From Erythrophleum ivorense (lineage: Eukaryota; Streptophyta; Magnoliopsida; Fabales; Fabaceae), in assembly GCA_026724425.1 (NCBI GenBank), contig JAIUCV010000003.1:44107283-44171282 (forward strand): 64,000 bases of DNA, given 5' to 3'. Of this stretch, positions 47,732 to 59,816 are shown in pieces (positions within the stretch are counted from its first letter, which is position 1; the number at the start of each line of letters is the position of its first letter). Under the pieces are notes generated by a model. It was not told where the DNA came from. It saw only the letters and a list, made by a program, of their open reading frames with translations, and did not search any database. The position numbers and the translations under genes are program-made.

Positions 47732-49938
47732 TTGTTTTTTCCCGACTTGGGGAGACTCTCCTCTAGAGAGGAAGATTGCTAGTAAGAAAGCAACAAGATC
47801 GAATCCAAACACACAAAGTCCTCCTTAGTGATCCAAGTTGCATCCAAGTCTATGCAACCTTTCCAATGAACAAGGTAATGATGGAGAGAGCTGTCAGGAG
47901 TTAGAGCAATTTGATCATCTCAATTGGTGGTAGAGTAGATAGTAGAGTGGGCATAGGAGCACGATGGAGTTGAGTACTTGCAGAATCATCAGAAAGCAAA
48001 AAAGGAGGCTCAAAAGTGTTTCAATAAAGAAATAAATTTTTTACATTGAACTTGACTAATGACCATATTAGGAGGTATTCCAACAAGTATGCATTAACGC
48101 CAACTTTCTTAAAGACACAAAAAGGATTAGAGGCTTGAACATGTAAATTTTTGAAGGAATGTTTAGAACAACGCTTGAGATAGATATGAGCCATAACAAA
48201 ATCACCCTCAATAAAATTTTTAAAGTGATGGTGAACATTAGCGAATAATTCATATGGTTCATTACTTATAACAAGTTTGCACTTAATCTTAGCATGTAAG
48301 TCATGAAGGTGTTGGGCAAATGATCTATGGATTTAGACATACAGAAAATCAAGGGAAGGGTCATAAGAACAATAGACTAGCAAGGTTTAAAGCATTGGAC
48401 AATCTCAAAAGGACTCTTACTAATTCCCTTATTAATTGAAATATTATAAGCAAACTCGACTATTAGTAAAACTAAATCCCAATTCTTAGGTTTGTTCCTT
48501 ACTAGACTTCTAAGTAAATCATCCAAACTTCAATTAATATCCTTAATTTGTTCATCGATTTAAGGAAAAAAATAGTAGAGAACTTTAGTTGGGTGCCAAA
48601 AAACTTATAAAGGGTTTTCCAAAAATAGCTAACAAACTTAATATCCCTATCTGACAAAATAGTGGTAAGCAACCTATGCAAATGTACAATTTCTTAGAAA
48701 GCCAACTTGGCTAAGTGGGAACAACAGTGGTCTTATTATATGGGAAAAAAGGAGCCATCTTAGAAAACCTATCTACAACAACTAAGATAGAATCATAGTC
48801 TCATGCTATTCGAGATAAACCCAAGATAAGGTCTATACTAAAGTCTTTCCAAGGCGTTTGAAGAATAGGCAATGTGGTATACAATCCTATATTCTTCTTC
48901 TTTTCCTTAAAAAGTTTAGCATGTACGACACTAAGACAAAATTCCAGCAACATTATGTTTTAAAGAAGGCCAATAAAATCTATTTTCAACTAAGGTTATA
49001 ATCTTATCCCTACCAAAATGATCAACTAATAAAAATCTTTCATGGAGGTACGAGGAATGCACAATCTAGACTGATAGAGTAGATAACTATCTTTAATAAG
49101 GAAATCTATAGAATCATGATGATGACCATTACTAATGTCCTAAAAAATGGTTCTAAAATCAAGACAAGCAATATATTTGTCTTTTAACCTATCAAATCCC
49201 ACAATGCCAGTACTTATAGATTGCAAAATAGTAAGCATGTAGTTTAATGCATCAGTCGCTTTATTTTCTACCCTAGAATGATGTTTAACAACAAAGATAA
49301 ACTCTTGAAGAAAGTCAAAGTGGCATGCCTTGTATTTAAGTGTCTTGAAGAATGAACAAACTCAAGGGTTTGATGATTAGAATATAAGACAAATTGTTGG
49401 GAAAGAATTTAGAATTTCCAATGCTCAAGAGACCTAACAATTACATAAAATTTTTATTATATTTGGAATACTTTTGTTTGGCTTCATTAAGCTTTTTCCT
49501 AAAAAAAGCCTGAGTGATCTTCCTGAATAAGGACACCTCTAAGACTTACTTCGATGCATCACAAGCAACCTCAAAAGTTTTGGCAAAATCAAGCAAAGTT
49601 AGAATAAGGGCTTCAAATAGTTTCCTTTGGATAGACTCAAAAGCCTTAAAAGATACAAGAGTTCATTGTAACCTACTTTTTTTAAGCAATCTGTGATAGG
49701 GCCATAATAGTGCTAAATTTCCTAATGAAACATCTATAAAAAGAGACTAAGCCATGAAAGCTTCACATTTCATAAAGGAAATTAGGTTCCAACCATTCTC
49801 TTATGGCTCTAGCATTTTTAGGGTTAGCAGCTACACCTTGTTTTGAAACCACGAATCCAAACAAAACAACTTGATTTTAAAGGAAAGAACATTTGAAAAA
49901 ATTGATATAGAACTTTTCATGATGTAGTGTATAGAAGA
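47732..49938 (-). pseudogene. gypsy pol 3' part: RT end, RNase H, integrase, chromodomain
   Basis: Minus-strand pieces. Reverse transcriptase/RNase H junction at 49750-49930 (HHEKFYINFFKCSF, VAANPKNARAIREWLEPNF). RNase H with HSRVENKATDAL near 49240-49320. Integrase with LPILQTPWKDFSIDLILGL near 48800-48880 and DSILVVVDRF next to it. Then a much-broken C-terminus with chromodomain traces. Only 47732-48797 is shared with duplication copy 1. Confidence 0.75.
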
Positions 49939-51474
49939 TGTAATACCACACTTTTTAGCTCATTTCATGCTCTCTTTATACCTCATATCAATCAATATAT
50001 GAGAGGCAAAAAAATGACATTAAAATATTAATTATTTTTGCGTTGCGTCACATATAAAAATTCCGTTTAGTGTCATGTGAACCATGTGAGTTTATACTAT
50101 ACTTTTCCATATTTAATTACATATATATAACTCATTTACATCATAAAATCATGCTTACAACTCATGAAAACCGAAGTAGAACATAGAATATGGAGATTTA
50201 TTTTCGGCCAGATTTGGTCACTTTTTTGGCCACACCTTGCAAAATCATAATTAATTTTAGAAAAATTGAAATCATACATTCTTGACCATTCTGGAAAGCT
50301 ACAAATGTCTACTTCACACTAAAAATATGCCTAGACCATAATCTCCATCATAGAGGGTGTTTGACATCCAAAAAAGTCCAAAGGTCAAACTGCCTCCTGA
50401 TACTGTCATAGATTCTGCAACAAATTCTGAAAATGTCCAATTAATTCCACAAAAATCCAATCCATGCAAATGATACCAACATGGAAAGTTGTGGATAGTC
50501 CAAATCTCGGAATTCAATAGAATAGTAACTCAAGTCAGGTAAAAGTCTTGATACTAGACAAAATGTTCAAAAATTCATATTTTCCTCTCTAGACCTCTAA
50601 ATGAGGTGCTTCCAGTTGGCACAAGTCACTGGAAATGTCTAGTTTCTCTATTTAAATTTCGTAACAATTAGACATCATTTGCCCTATGAGTGATAGAATT
50701 TAATTTCGGACCAGTACTACAATACCAAAGATCAAAACTAGAAAATTTTCTAATTTCAACAATTCACCAAATATTCTACAAACCTCCAAAAATTACCAAC
50801 TTTAACTTCCCAAAAAGCTCTCAATAAGCTCTAAATGCATGTCAAATTTCAAACCAAGAAAGACTCATTTGGACAAAAAGTGACATAACCTCATGAAATA
50901 GTAAATTTTTGCTTTATATAGGTTATCAATTTGCCTAAATAGCTTTCTTAATTGTTTAGCACCTTTTAGGCAAGTTCCAAAGCACAAACATGACTTGTTG
51001 AGACTACCCAAGTGGTCCCAAACCCTATGTATCTTGTTTTGGTCTCTCAACATCTATTTATGTACTAAATACACATGTCATTCAAGGGTCCAATTACATA
51101 ACTTCATTGATTTAACACTACATACATTATACATATAATCTATACATCATGTTACACATGCTTAAGGTTTTACACAACCAAAAAATAATATGTACAATGC
51201 TTCTTGACACTCCATTATAATTTAAACTACAAATTAAACAAAGTGTAGCCATTTGGTGTTTTTGGCTCGCATTTCCTTGGCTTTGGGCACCACCTAGACA
51301 TTTTAAACATGAGAGGGAAAAGGGGGGTGAGATTCCAAGAATCTCAATAGCTCACACACTCATTCACACCACATTCAAGGCATACACACATCAAATATAT
51401 AAATATACGAGTATAAAATATGCAATAAATATCATTTCATGCCACATCAACATGTGAAGACCACTTTCATGCTT

Positions 51475-51660
51475 TAGGAACTTTTGGTTTAGCCTCATCC
51501 CATTTTTAGGACTTTTGGATTTGCCTCACTCTTAGCCTAGGGACTTTTGACTTAGCCTCACTCATTCAAGGGACTTTTGGCCTTGTCTCATCTATGCCAT
51601 GAGACTTTTGGTATCTTCTTACCTTCATCAAGGAACTTTTGGCATCACCTCACCTTTGAG
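51475..51660 (+). repeat. Degenerate tandem array, about six units of 30-36 bp
   Basis: Units follow the pattern GGGACTTTTGGCNTNGCCTC: GGAACTTTTGGTTTAGCCTC, then GGACTTTTGGATTTGCCTC, GGGACTTTTGACTTAGCCTC, GGGACTTTTGGCCTTGTCTC, GAGACTTTTGGTATC.TC, GGAACTTTTGGCATCACCTC. Spacers vary. Lies near the middle of the 3.56-kb insertion. Open frames here arise from the repeats. Confidence 0.75.
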
Positions 51661-52026
51661 AGCCATTCTCACAATCAATGGCATTCAAGACAACACATTA
51701 GTACCAATGCAACCTCAAGATATCAAGTGTCATGTTCTCAAATCACAAGAGCATATACAAGCACACAACATATACATACGCACACAAGAATGCAAGAGAA
51801 TAATGTGGAGAACTACCTTTTAATTTATGCAAGCTTACTTTGCCAATTCCTTTCCCTCCTTGGTCTCACAAGAACACTTAGGTGGAGTAGGGTTCTCTTG
51901 ACCTAGATATCACAAACATAACACAATTACACACTTGAAGTAAACCAAGACACTAGGTTCACTCTTAAACACACACTTGGTTCCATAATGGGCATATTGG
52001 TTCCATAAATGGTTCATTGAAGCAAC

Positions 52027-52326
52027 TCATATTATCCAAGCTCTAAGCTCCATTCTCTTGTTATTTCTAGATTTCTTGGACTCATTTAAGGTCCTTGGAG
52101 CTATCCCATATTCAATTGCATCATTGGAAGACCAAGTTACTTCACAAGGCACCATTATAGACACCGTTGTCCCATCTCCCAACCTATGGCTCCTAAATTT
52201 TTTCCAATGGTTTCTCGCATCTTCTAACATCATATAAAGTCCCAAACCAAGGGTAGAACAAATTAAAACATCTTCTAACCTAATGAACCTAGCTTGGCCG
52301 AAATATGCACCATAATGGAGGTTCAT
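52027..52326 (-). other. Unidentified 99-codon open frame in the 3.56-kb insertion
   Basis: Minus-strand frame containing RFIRLEDVLICSTLGLGLYM and RNHWKKFRSHRLGDGTTVSI. The second part vaguely recalls reverse-transcriptase-like plant ORFs in which 'W..G.G..I' motifs occur, but this is too weak to call. Could equally be chance or a captured gene fragment. Confidence 0.2.
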
Positions 52327-53507
52327 GGACTTTGTGATTGTTTCTTGATGGGAGAGCCACTTAGGAGGCTTTCTAGAGGTCTTAAGAGCTCAAGGGAACA
52401 TTCAAATAGTTAAGGAAACATTCACACAAAATCAGATTTTGCAAAACCCTAGACAACACTATACTTTTCTAACTTATTTTCCTTTAATTTTTCCTTGAAT
52501 TTCTTGCCATATTCTTAATCCTTACACTCTTTTCCCTAAATTCTCCTTTGGTTCTGCCCAAAATTCATCTCCTTCTATCCCCCCCTAAGTTGGCCAAAAC
52601 TATCACAAAGAGGAGCAACTAAGAAGTATCAAAAATGGAAAAATACCTTAGTTTCAAGCTTGTTTTCAAAGCTTTTCTTCCTTGGTTCCCTTCTCCTTGG
52701 CAAATTCGAATTTTCCCCCATAGGTCTGGACCAAAAACAGAACCAAAACATTCAAAAAATCTATGGAAAGAAAGGAGGAAAAGAGGAGAACAAGATTGGA
52801 GGAAGATGAAGCAAGAAAATTCATGAAATTATCTAATTTCTCCTTAGTTTTCTTCCTCTTTTGATGCACCTAAGGAGCTGCTATTTTTTTTGTAAATTGG
52901 GCAGAAGAAGTCGTGCTCAATAAAAGGGACAAGATGGAAGAAAAGTGTAGAAGTGTTTAGGACATTCTAAAAGCTTTTATTTCCAATTTTGCCCTTCTGT
53001 AATGGCAATTTCGTTTCAACTTTGTTTTAGCTCCTTTTTGAGAACTGTCTTTTTCATCATAAAGTTTAGATTCCCAATTTAATAAAATGCTTTTGGAATC
53101 ACTCAATTTAGAGCTAAAACTTTACCAAACGAATCGGTCAAAGTTTGAGTCAACCGACATTCAAAAACATACACCGGAGGAGTTTTATCAGTCTCGAGGC
53201 TTCTCATAGATTTTAGGGCCTCTGAGAACTTTAGACAACTCAAAACTTTCATTTAAAAAACCCTCCTATATGGTTTTCCAAAATTTATACTTATTTACAG
53301 AAATGCCATTACATTTCGTTAGTTTCCGTCGCAAATTATTTCTCTATCCTAACTCCGTTTTTCTTTTCATCTAAGCCTAAAATTATCATTTTTAGGAGTC
53401 TAGGACTCAACTCACATTTTTTGGGATATTATCTAGGTTATTTCAGAGGACTTATTTTTATATAGCTCATTTCGTTATTTTACGAAAATTACGTTCGTTA
53501 TAGAAGA

Positions 53508-56500
53508 CCTAACAAAGCTGGTCCAAATGTTTTCCCCTAGATCGACTATAAATCAATACATCATCAAAATATACAATCAGAAATTTCCCTAGATAGAGTC
53601 TAAGATATGATTCATGACTCTCATAAAAGTGCTAAAGGCATTAAAAAGACCAAAAGGCATGATTAACTATTCATACAACCCATATGGAGTTCTAAAAGCA
53701 AGTTTACATTCATCCCTAGGTCTAATCCTAATTTGGTGATAACTACTATGAAGATTAATTTTCAAAAACCAAGTAGAGCCTATGACCAAGCTAAGCATTT
53801 TTTTAAGCCTAGAGATAGGAAACCTATACTTGACAATGATTTTATTAATTGCTTGACTATCTACACAAATTCTCTAAGTTTTGTCCTTTTTAGAGGTTAA
53901 AGAACAAGTACAACATAAAGACTAAGGCTATGCTAGATATAACCCCTTTTAAGCAACCATTAATTTGCCTATTAAATTTTTCTCTACCCACTAGGTTCAT
54001 CCTATAATGTGGAAAATTAAAAAGCTAAGAACCAAACATCATAAGTCAATAGCATGCTAAATATCCCTCATAAATAGTCGTTCAAAAGAAAACTCATCTA
54101 GGAAATATCTTAGAATTTTACCAAAAATTGGATTATCTCACTAGGCATTGTTTTATTAGTTATAGAAATAACCATAAGAGAAACTTTGGGAACCAAGACA
54201 AGCATCACATTAACGTCTTTGCTCTCATCTTCAAAATGCTTGTGAGTTCAAATATGAAAGTTATGATATTAGTCCTTTTTGTCCTTTGACCTAAGGTGGC
54301 TCTTATGCTTAGATTTAGGTTCAGAAGGATGTAACAAGATTATTTTCCCTTATGTCTAAACAAGTAGGTGTTTTTCCTACCATGACTAGTAATATCATGG
54401 TCATAAAGCTGTAACCATCCTAATAAGATGTGAGCAATAGTGACATCCATGGGAAGGATGTCATAAAGAACATCCTTTTTGTACTTTTCTAACTTGAGGG
54501 GAATATGACACTAGTGAGTGACAGATAAAAAAGTTTTATCTATCCAAGCAATATGAAAAGGTTTAAGGTAAGGTTTTGGTTTGAGGCCAAGGCTGGTTAA
54601 TCATAATGTATAGACTACGTTTTGTGCATTACCTCCATTAATGACTAATTTACACAACTTGTCTCCACATTTCACAAAAATATGAAAAATACTAGTATTT
54701 TCTTATGAGTTATTAGGAAGTACGCTAGAATGTATCTCCTCACCAAGATGTATAAATTCTTGGTGAGAACTATTGACTATAATCTTCTCGTCAACATTAG
54801 CAGGACATTCAAGGGGTTCTACTACTATATTTGCATAGCTTATATCATTTAAATCATCAGGCTAGTGCTCAAGAAGCACAGTGTGATGTGGGCATATCAA
54901 TGTAATATGGCCCCTTGAGTGACAATGAAAACACTCTATAGTGGAAACATCAGAATAAGAATTAGAGCTTTTGGATTCACTAGCCTTAATTGACACTATT
55001 CTTAGGACTGGAAATAACTTGAAGGAAGCATAAAATTGATTCTAGATTGTGACATTCCTACAAAGTGATTAGTAGGGATAAGGTTGTGAGTCTACTGTGA
55101 CTCTGTGTTTTGGTCATGAAATGCCTAACAAGTGGGTACCTAGACGAAGATTCCACCTCAAGAGCCTTACGATAAGCCTCTTTGAAAGTTTTGGAGAAGC
55201 TTAACTTAAACTTCCTCTGAATATTTATCCTAAGGCCATTAACAAACCTAGAAACTATGACCTACTGTTCTTCTTGTAAGTCACAACTAAGTACAACCTC
55301 ATTAAAGGAGGCCATATAGTCAGAGACACTAGATGTCTTCCTAAGGTTAAGCAATTGATTCATTAATTGACTTCTATAATAAGTAGAAAAATATTTTTCT
55401 TTAAACTTCATTTTCATTTCAACCCAAACCTTTATCAAAGACTAATTTATCAAAGTAATTTTCTTTCAATTTCTTAGAAAAATTTGCCAATAATTTTTGG
55501 CAAATCCTACAAACTTCATTTTTGTGAAATAAATGCACTAAATGTCACTCATGTCACACCATTCAAAGTAATTTTCAATGCTTACTAACCAATCTAAAAA
55601 GAGTTGGGATCTAATTTATCATCATACTCAGGGGCTTCAATATTAACCCTCCTAGTGATATCACTTGCATTATCATAGCCACCTCTAAACATATCTTGGA
55701 CAATCCCGTGGACTGTCCTATACTGCCTAGGGTGGTGCCCACAAAACCTTAATCATCCTAATAGCCTTCTATTTGCTTAGGTTGTCGATTAAAGAATTTG
55801 AGTAATTTTTCTTGCTAGCACTAGGTCCTATTGAAAACTGTTAATTACCATTGGAACCCATTGGTAGAGCTCTAGGTTAGTTAAAGGTTGATATATTTTT
55901 TTCCTTAAGAGTTTCAACTAACCTTTCCCAAGTTTTACTATTCATATATTTACCTAATATGCTAATGACATTTGTAAGTTTTTCAATATTCTGACCTAAA
56001 TCTTCTTCAAGATTGTCCATGCCAATTTGGATAGTTTGGATATTTTGTTCTATGGTAGATTTTAAATTCTTACTAAAAAAGACTTTATTTATCATATAAA
56101 TCTCAAATAGGCATGCAATGGAACACAAATTTAGTGTTGAGCTGGTTAAAGAAAACAATGAACAATTTAAATTAACTCAAATGAACACCTAGCAAACATA
56201 ATATTAATAGAGAATTGTTTTTCTTTTTCTTTCTTTTTGGGTCAGAGTCAAAAGAAATAACAAGCTATGCAACTTTGTGTGTAAGGGACAGCAAGTAATC
56301 AAAGAAATTATACTTTTAGAATAAGTTCCAATAAGGTAATTAGTCATAAGCTTCAACAAAAACATAAATACCTTATCATAGCAAGTTTTAGAAAGCAAAC
56401 TAGTGATATTACCCCCTTAATACTCCTAAATGATACTCACCGCACTATGAGGTTGAATGTGTTGAAAATAGGATAAAAAATGACTAAAAACAAAGGTTCC

Positions 56501-56706
56501 CATGTCTAACATGTGCAAGCACATGAGGCCCATGCACAGGATGCCTTGTTGGCATGTGATGGAGTGGCTATTTAACTGATTCAAAGTTTGAAGGTGTGAG
56601 ATTTAGCTCGAACCAAGGCAAGTGTCAGTTTTTTAGCAAAGTTCTAGTGAAACTTAGGTAATGGAGGTGTGATTGTAACAAAAGACTTGCTTTAATACCA
56701 AATTGA
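53508..56706 (-). pseudogene. gypsy gag-pol 5' part
   Basis: Reads from 56706 down. Gag lies within about 55050-56160; a 93-codon open frame at 55877-56158, rich in Glu/Lys/Asn, may be its N-terminal part. The CX2CX4HX4C zinc knuckle is at 54892-54933. The protease-to-RT spacer is near 54400-54500. The reverse transcriptase start has HQIRIRPRDECKLAFRTPYG and MPFGLFNAFSTFMRVMN around 53600-53750. Multiple stops, so not functional. The RT is cut off at 53508 by the 3.56-kb insertion. Confidence 0.75.
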
Positions 56707-57093
56707 TGTAGCACAATATGGGTGAATTGGAAAAAAAAGAGGGTGAGAAGAAGAAAAGGGCATGCAAAAGAATAAGAGAGAAGATGTGGGAGAGAGGGAT
56801 ATGCAAAACGCAAAATACCAAGATATTTTATTATCAAATCAAGCTGTCTTCAATATAACTACTAAGGGCTTTATCTAGAGCACATAATAACTTCCTAATG
56901 AAAAATAAAATAATAGATAATTAATAAATCCTAACAAAAAATAACTAAATTAATACTAAATCCTAACAAAAAGATATCTAAGCTAGCTAACAACTAAAAC
57001 TAATAACATAAAATAAAGTCACAATACAAATAATATTATTAAAATAGAGCTACCAGGTTTTCTGCACCTAGAATATATTTTCCATGGTTTCCA
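56707..57093 (-). repeat. gypsy 5' LTR
   Basis: 387 bp. Partner of 47364-47731, with scattered substitutions and indels, among them a duplicated CTAACAAAAA-type stretch near 56930-56970. The divergence shows the element is older than the segmental duplication. Confidence 0.8.
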
Positions 57094-57372
57094 TCATAAC
57101 TCCTTCAATCCTTGCTACCTAATGCCCATTTGACCACCCCAAACCCCTTGAGGTGAGAATTTGACCGGTGTTGGGGCAATTTTCTTCCACTTATAACCTT
57201 GCACTTCTCCCTTTCTAGTTCACCATCTTCTTTGTCTTCTTATGAAATCATCAAAAACTGCAGCATCTTGTTTGCCCATATGTATTTTTTTTCTTCACAT
57301 TTGTAACATAAATTTTTCTCTTTTTACTTAGATATTCTGCTTCCGTTATCCTTCTAAAATTATTCTCTCCCC

Positions 57373-57992
57373 TCACTTCAACTGTTTTGTAGTCAATCCT
57401 TTAGAAATTTGAATGATCTCAGATTTCTTGGAATTCCTCATAAATTCTTGTGTAGGTTGCCGGTTCATAGGGGCTGGAATGATGGAATAACTACTATTGG
57501 CCTCACTTAGGCCCATTGATTTCGGAGCTTCTACATTAAAAATACTGGGCTTCATCCTTATTCCTTTTGGCGTTTTAATATCATTCACCTTTTCTAAGAC
57601 CTTATTCTTATCCTCTACCTTGTGCACTAAAGACATTGCTTGGGCCAAATTTATTGGCCCAATCATCCTTTTCTGTACTTTAATTTCATCATCCAAGCCA
57701 TTAATCAATAGATCATCAGACATGTTACGCAGGGATGTAGTTAACATCTCAAATTTCTCCTATATTTTGCCACATACCCATTTTGCCTAAAAGATAGCAG
57801 TTCCTCGTCCATGCTCCCCTCTTGAGGTGCACGAAATATCTCGACCAACTCTCTCTTGAAAATTTCCCAGCCATCCAGACGTCTTCTGGATTTGACCCAC
57901 AGCCAATTCAAAGAACAACCTTCCAGACACATAACTGCTGCTGAAACCTCTTGTTCTCTTATATGGTTAATCTGAAAAGGAATCTTCTCCAT
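57373..57992 (-). pseudogene. LTR-element gag fragment (outer element)
   Basis: Two overlapping minus-strand frames: 57741-57992 (FQINHIREQEVSAAVMCLEG, then LDGWEIFKRELVEIF and LLSFRQNGYVAKYRRN) and 57373-57747 (DDLLINGLDDEIKVQKRM, then INLAQAMSLVHKVEDKN). Together they cover a typical retrotransposon gag domain: Trp-rich start, FKREL..F, L..LRQ.GSV..Y, then F..GL...I. A single frameshift near 57745 separates them. Neighbouring LTR: 58109-58398. Confidence 0.7.
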
Positions 57993-58108
57993 TGAAAACT
58001 AAAAGCTCAAGTCATCTCTGATGCCATTCAATCCTTCCACCATTTCTCACCTCAACTCCAGGGCCACTGCCTGACGTATTAGGCTAAAGAAATGGGTTGG
58101 ACTTCACT

Positions 58109-58398
58109 TGTTAGGAACCCAGTATTTCCCTTGAATTACAATAAAAATTAAACCCATAATAAAGGAAACATGTAAGAAAACTAGAAACCCCTCCAAGCAT
58201 TTTGAGGGGCTAGAAACTCCCACATGAATACCCAAATTCTACCTACCCTTCACGTGTTATTTATCTTTACCATCCTAACCAATTTTCTTCTAGAAGTTTT
58301 CTTGTTAGCCTCCACATGTCCCACACTCACCACCATATTTCCCAAGCACTTATACAACCAACTGCTTCAATCCTTGCTGCTCAATGCCCACTTAATCA
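58109..58398 (-). repeat. Outer element 5' LTR
   Basis: Uninterrupted copy of the LTR that is split at 47103-47363 / 57094-57140. Shared runs include CTTCTAGAAGTT and TTGTTAGCCTCCACATGTCC. It lacks the gypsy insertion, which shows where the gypsy entered (after CACCATATTTCC...). The right edge may extend to 58428. Confidence 0.65.
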
Positions 58399-58429
58399 CC
58401 CCAACTTTTTTTATTAGGGGTTCTAACAC

Positions 58430-59800
58430 ATTTATCATAACAGGTTAGATAAGTTGATTTTTTTATAATTGTTGGACCAAATCAACCATAAACAAGCACG
58501 TTAGGGAAAAGAACATTGATATAAGTACTTCCAAACCAAAAAAAAAACCCATACAAACACACACACAACATTGCCTACCTAGAGCCTCATTGCTTCATTG
58601 CCTCATGTCAAGCTCCTTTTGTAGGGATATTCATTTAGTCAAACTGACTCGATATTGCTAGGCCAAGTTAGGCTAGGCAGAGCTGGTTTAAAATAAAAAT
58701 AAAAGTCTACGTAAGTCAAGCCGTTCCAACCAATCTAGCCTATCCCAGTCCAATGATATATATATATAATAAAAAGAATATAAAGACTAAAATGGAAAAA
58801 AAATATTTTTTAGGAGTTATTATCTTAGCTAAAAAATTTTAAATATATTTTATAAATTATAAATAACGATGGGGTCAAGGCTCCTCTTGCACATAATTAT
58901 CACCTTTAAATAAAAAGAGAAATAAAAAATACATTTTTGAATTTAAGAGCAAAAATCTCAAATTTGAGATAATAAATGACTTTTTTTGGAAAAAAATAAG
59001 TGAGTTTTGGCAATTTGCATCACATCCATTTCAGAGAATACCCAAAATTATTAAACAAAAATTATTCTAATCAAACCACTAGACTTCAAATTATTGCATT
59101 TTGAAGTTTTATCCTCTAAAATTGTGTTTTCCCTATGTATCCTCTCTAAACCTACATTTTTTTTTAATTTTTACTGTGGAGTTTTCACAAAAATGTGTCA
59201 AAATAAATGATCACATATCCAAAATGGTCAAGTGGTTAAAAAAATATAAGCATTCAAGGTTTTAAAATTCCCCTCCTCCCTCCCCCCACAAATAAAAAAG
59301 GTCTGGCCCCATTTTAGGTATGAACCAAGCCCTACCGGCCTAGCCCAATATCTGCTCACGCCAGTGCTAGGCCTTAGGCCCAATTTTTGGGCCCGACTTT
59401 AAATTAGACCAGGCTCTAGGCCAAGGTGAAACTAGGTTGAATCAAACCCAACCCATGTGTACCCCTATTCTTCTCTTCCGTACAATGTCTATTTCTATTA
59501 TCTAAGGTACCAGTTAATAAGAGGAACACAAAAACCAATTCAGCTTTGGTTTATATCCAAGAAAATGATAAGGGAAGTCCAAAATAAATGTCAAAAAGAA
59601 CTCAATTAAGTTAGAGAACATAACTTGCATAAAAAAAGATGCTTACACAAGATTTTTCAAAATATACGCAGACTCTTAATGTTTCCTATGTCATACAAGA
59701 TCCAGAGCAAGTGTTGTTACATGTTTCAAGCGACCATAAGTCATGAAAAGATTAGTAATGCCCATAAAGATTAATGCCATATAAGGATTATTATATGATG
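58430..59800. other. Intergenic, repetitive texture, no gene seen
   Basis: AT-rich with two patches of wordy repeats (58620-58750 and 59330-59460; TTAGGCTAGGC, CTAGGCCTTAGGCCC, TTGGGCCCG), similar in kind to 14395-14900. No coding sequence recognised. Confidence 0.5.
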
Positions 59801-59816
59801 ATCCAACATAACTAGT

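Larger units (their letters stand above)
37202..48797 (+). repeat. Segmental duplication, copy 2
   Basis: Same orientation as 1-10497 and nearly identical over most of its length. Specific changes: a deletion of about 2.8 kb at 37850 removing the distal kinase exons, a 3965-bp hAT insertion plus its 8-bp target duplication, a further 2-bp insertion near 41013 (in 40952-41197) and an extra G near 45579. The gypsy LTR and outer-element LTR are shared, so those retroelements entered before the duplication, while the hAT came after. Confidence 0.88.
49939..53498. mobile_element. 3.56-kb insertion of unresolved class inside gypsy pol
   Basis: The gypsy reverse transcriptase is split between 49938 and 53499. 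Both borders carry the 9-bp word TATAGAAGA (49930-49938 and 53499-53507), so the segment looks like a transposed insertion with 9-bp target duplication, a size typical of Mutator-like elements. Its ends are TGTAATACCACAC on the left and ATTACGTTCGT on the right; I see no convincing terminal inverted repeat and no LTR pair. No transposase or polymerase motif was recognised. It contains a tandem array at 51475-51660 and otherwise unfamiliar, moderately complex sequence. It may be a non-autonomous element or a non-TIR Mutator type. Confidence 0.6.
47364..57093 (-). mobile_element. Ty3-gypsy chromovirus-type retrotransposon
   Basis: LTRs at 47364-47731 (3') and 56707-57093 (5'). Minus strand throughout. 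Next to the 5' LTR is a primer-binding-like site, TTGGTATTAAAGC (tRNA-iMet type TGGTATCAGAGC). Next to the 3' LTR is a purine tract. From right to left: gag and zinc knuckle (CFHCHSRGHITLIC at 54892-54933), protease/spacer (MDVTIAHILLGWLQLYDHD near 54400-54480), reverse transcriptase (53508-54000, continuing at 49700-49938), RNase H (about 49200-49500), integrase (48000-49000) and a chromodomain remnant (about 47840-47910). Stops and frameshifts are scattered. Interrupted at 49939-53498 by another insertion. Confidence 0.85.
47103..58428 (-). mobile_element. Outer LTR element with gag remnant, host of nested insertions
   Basis: Its left LTR begins at 47103 (TGTTAGGAACTC), is interrupted at 47363/57094 by the gypsy element, and resumes at 57094 (CTTCAATCCTTGCTACC). 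Its right LTR begins at 58109 (TGTTAGGAACCC) and contains the continuous version of the same sequence. Internal sequence 57150-58100 has minus-strand gag only. The right border is either 58398 (TG..CA with a GGGG-rich tract beside the left copy) or 58428 (GGTTCTAACA, inverted to the start); I could not decide. No reverse transcriptase of its own was seen, so it was either non-autonomous or deleted. Confidence 0.65.

Noticed and set aside
51475..51660. CRISPR-like array
   Set aside because: Units are divergent, spacers are not of constant length, and the context is a plant transposon.
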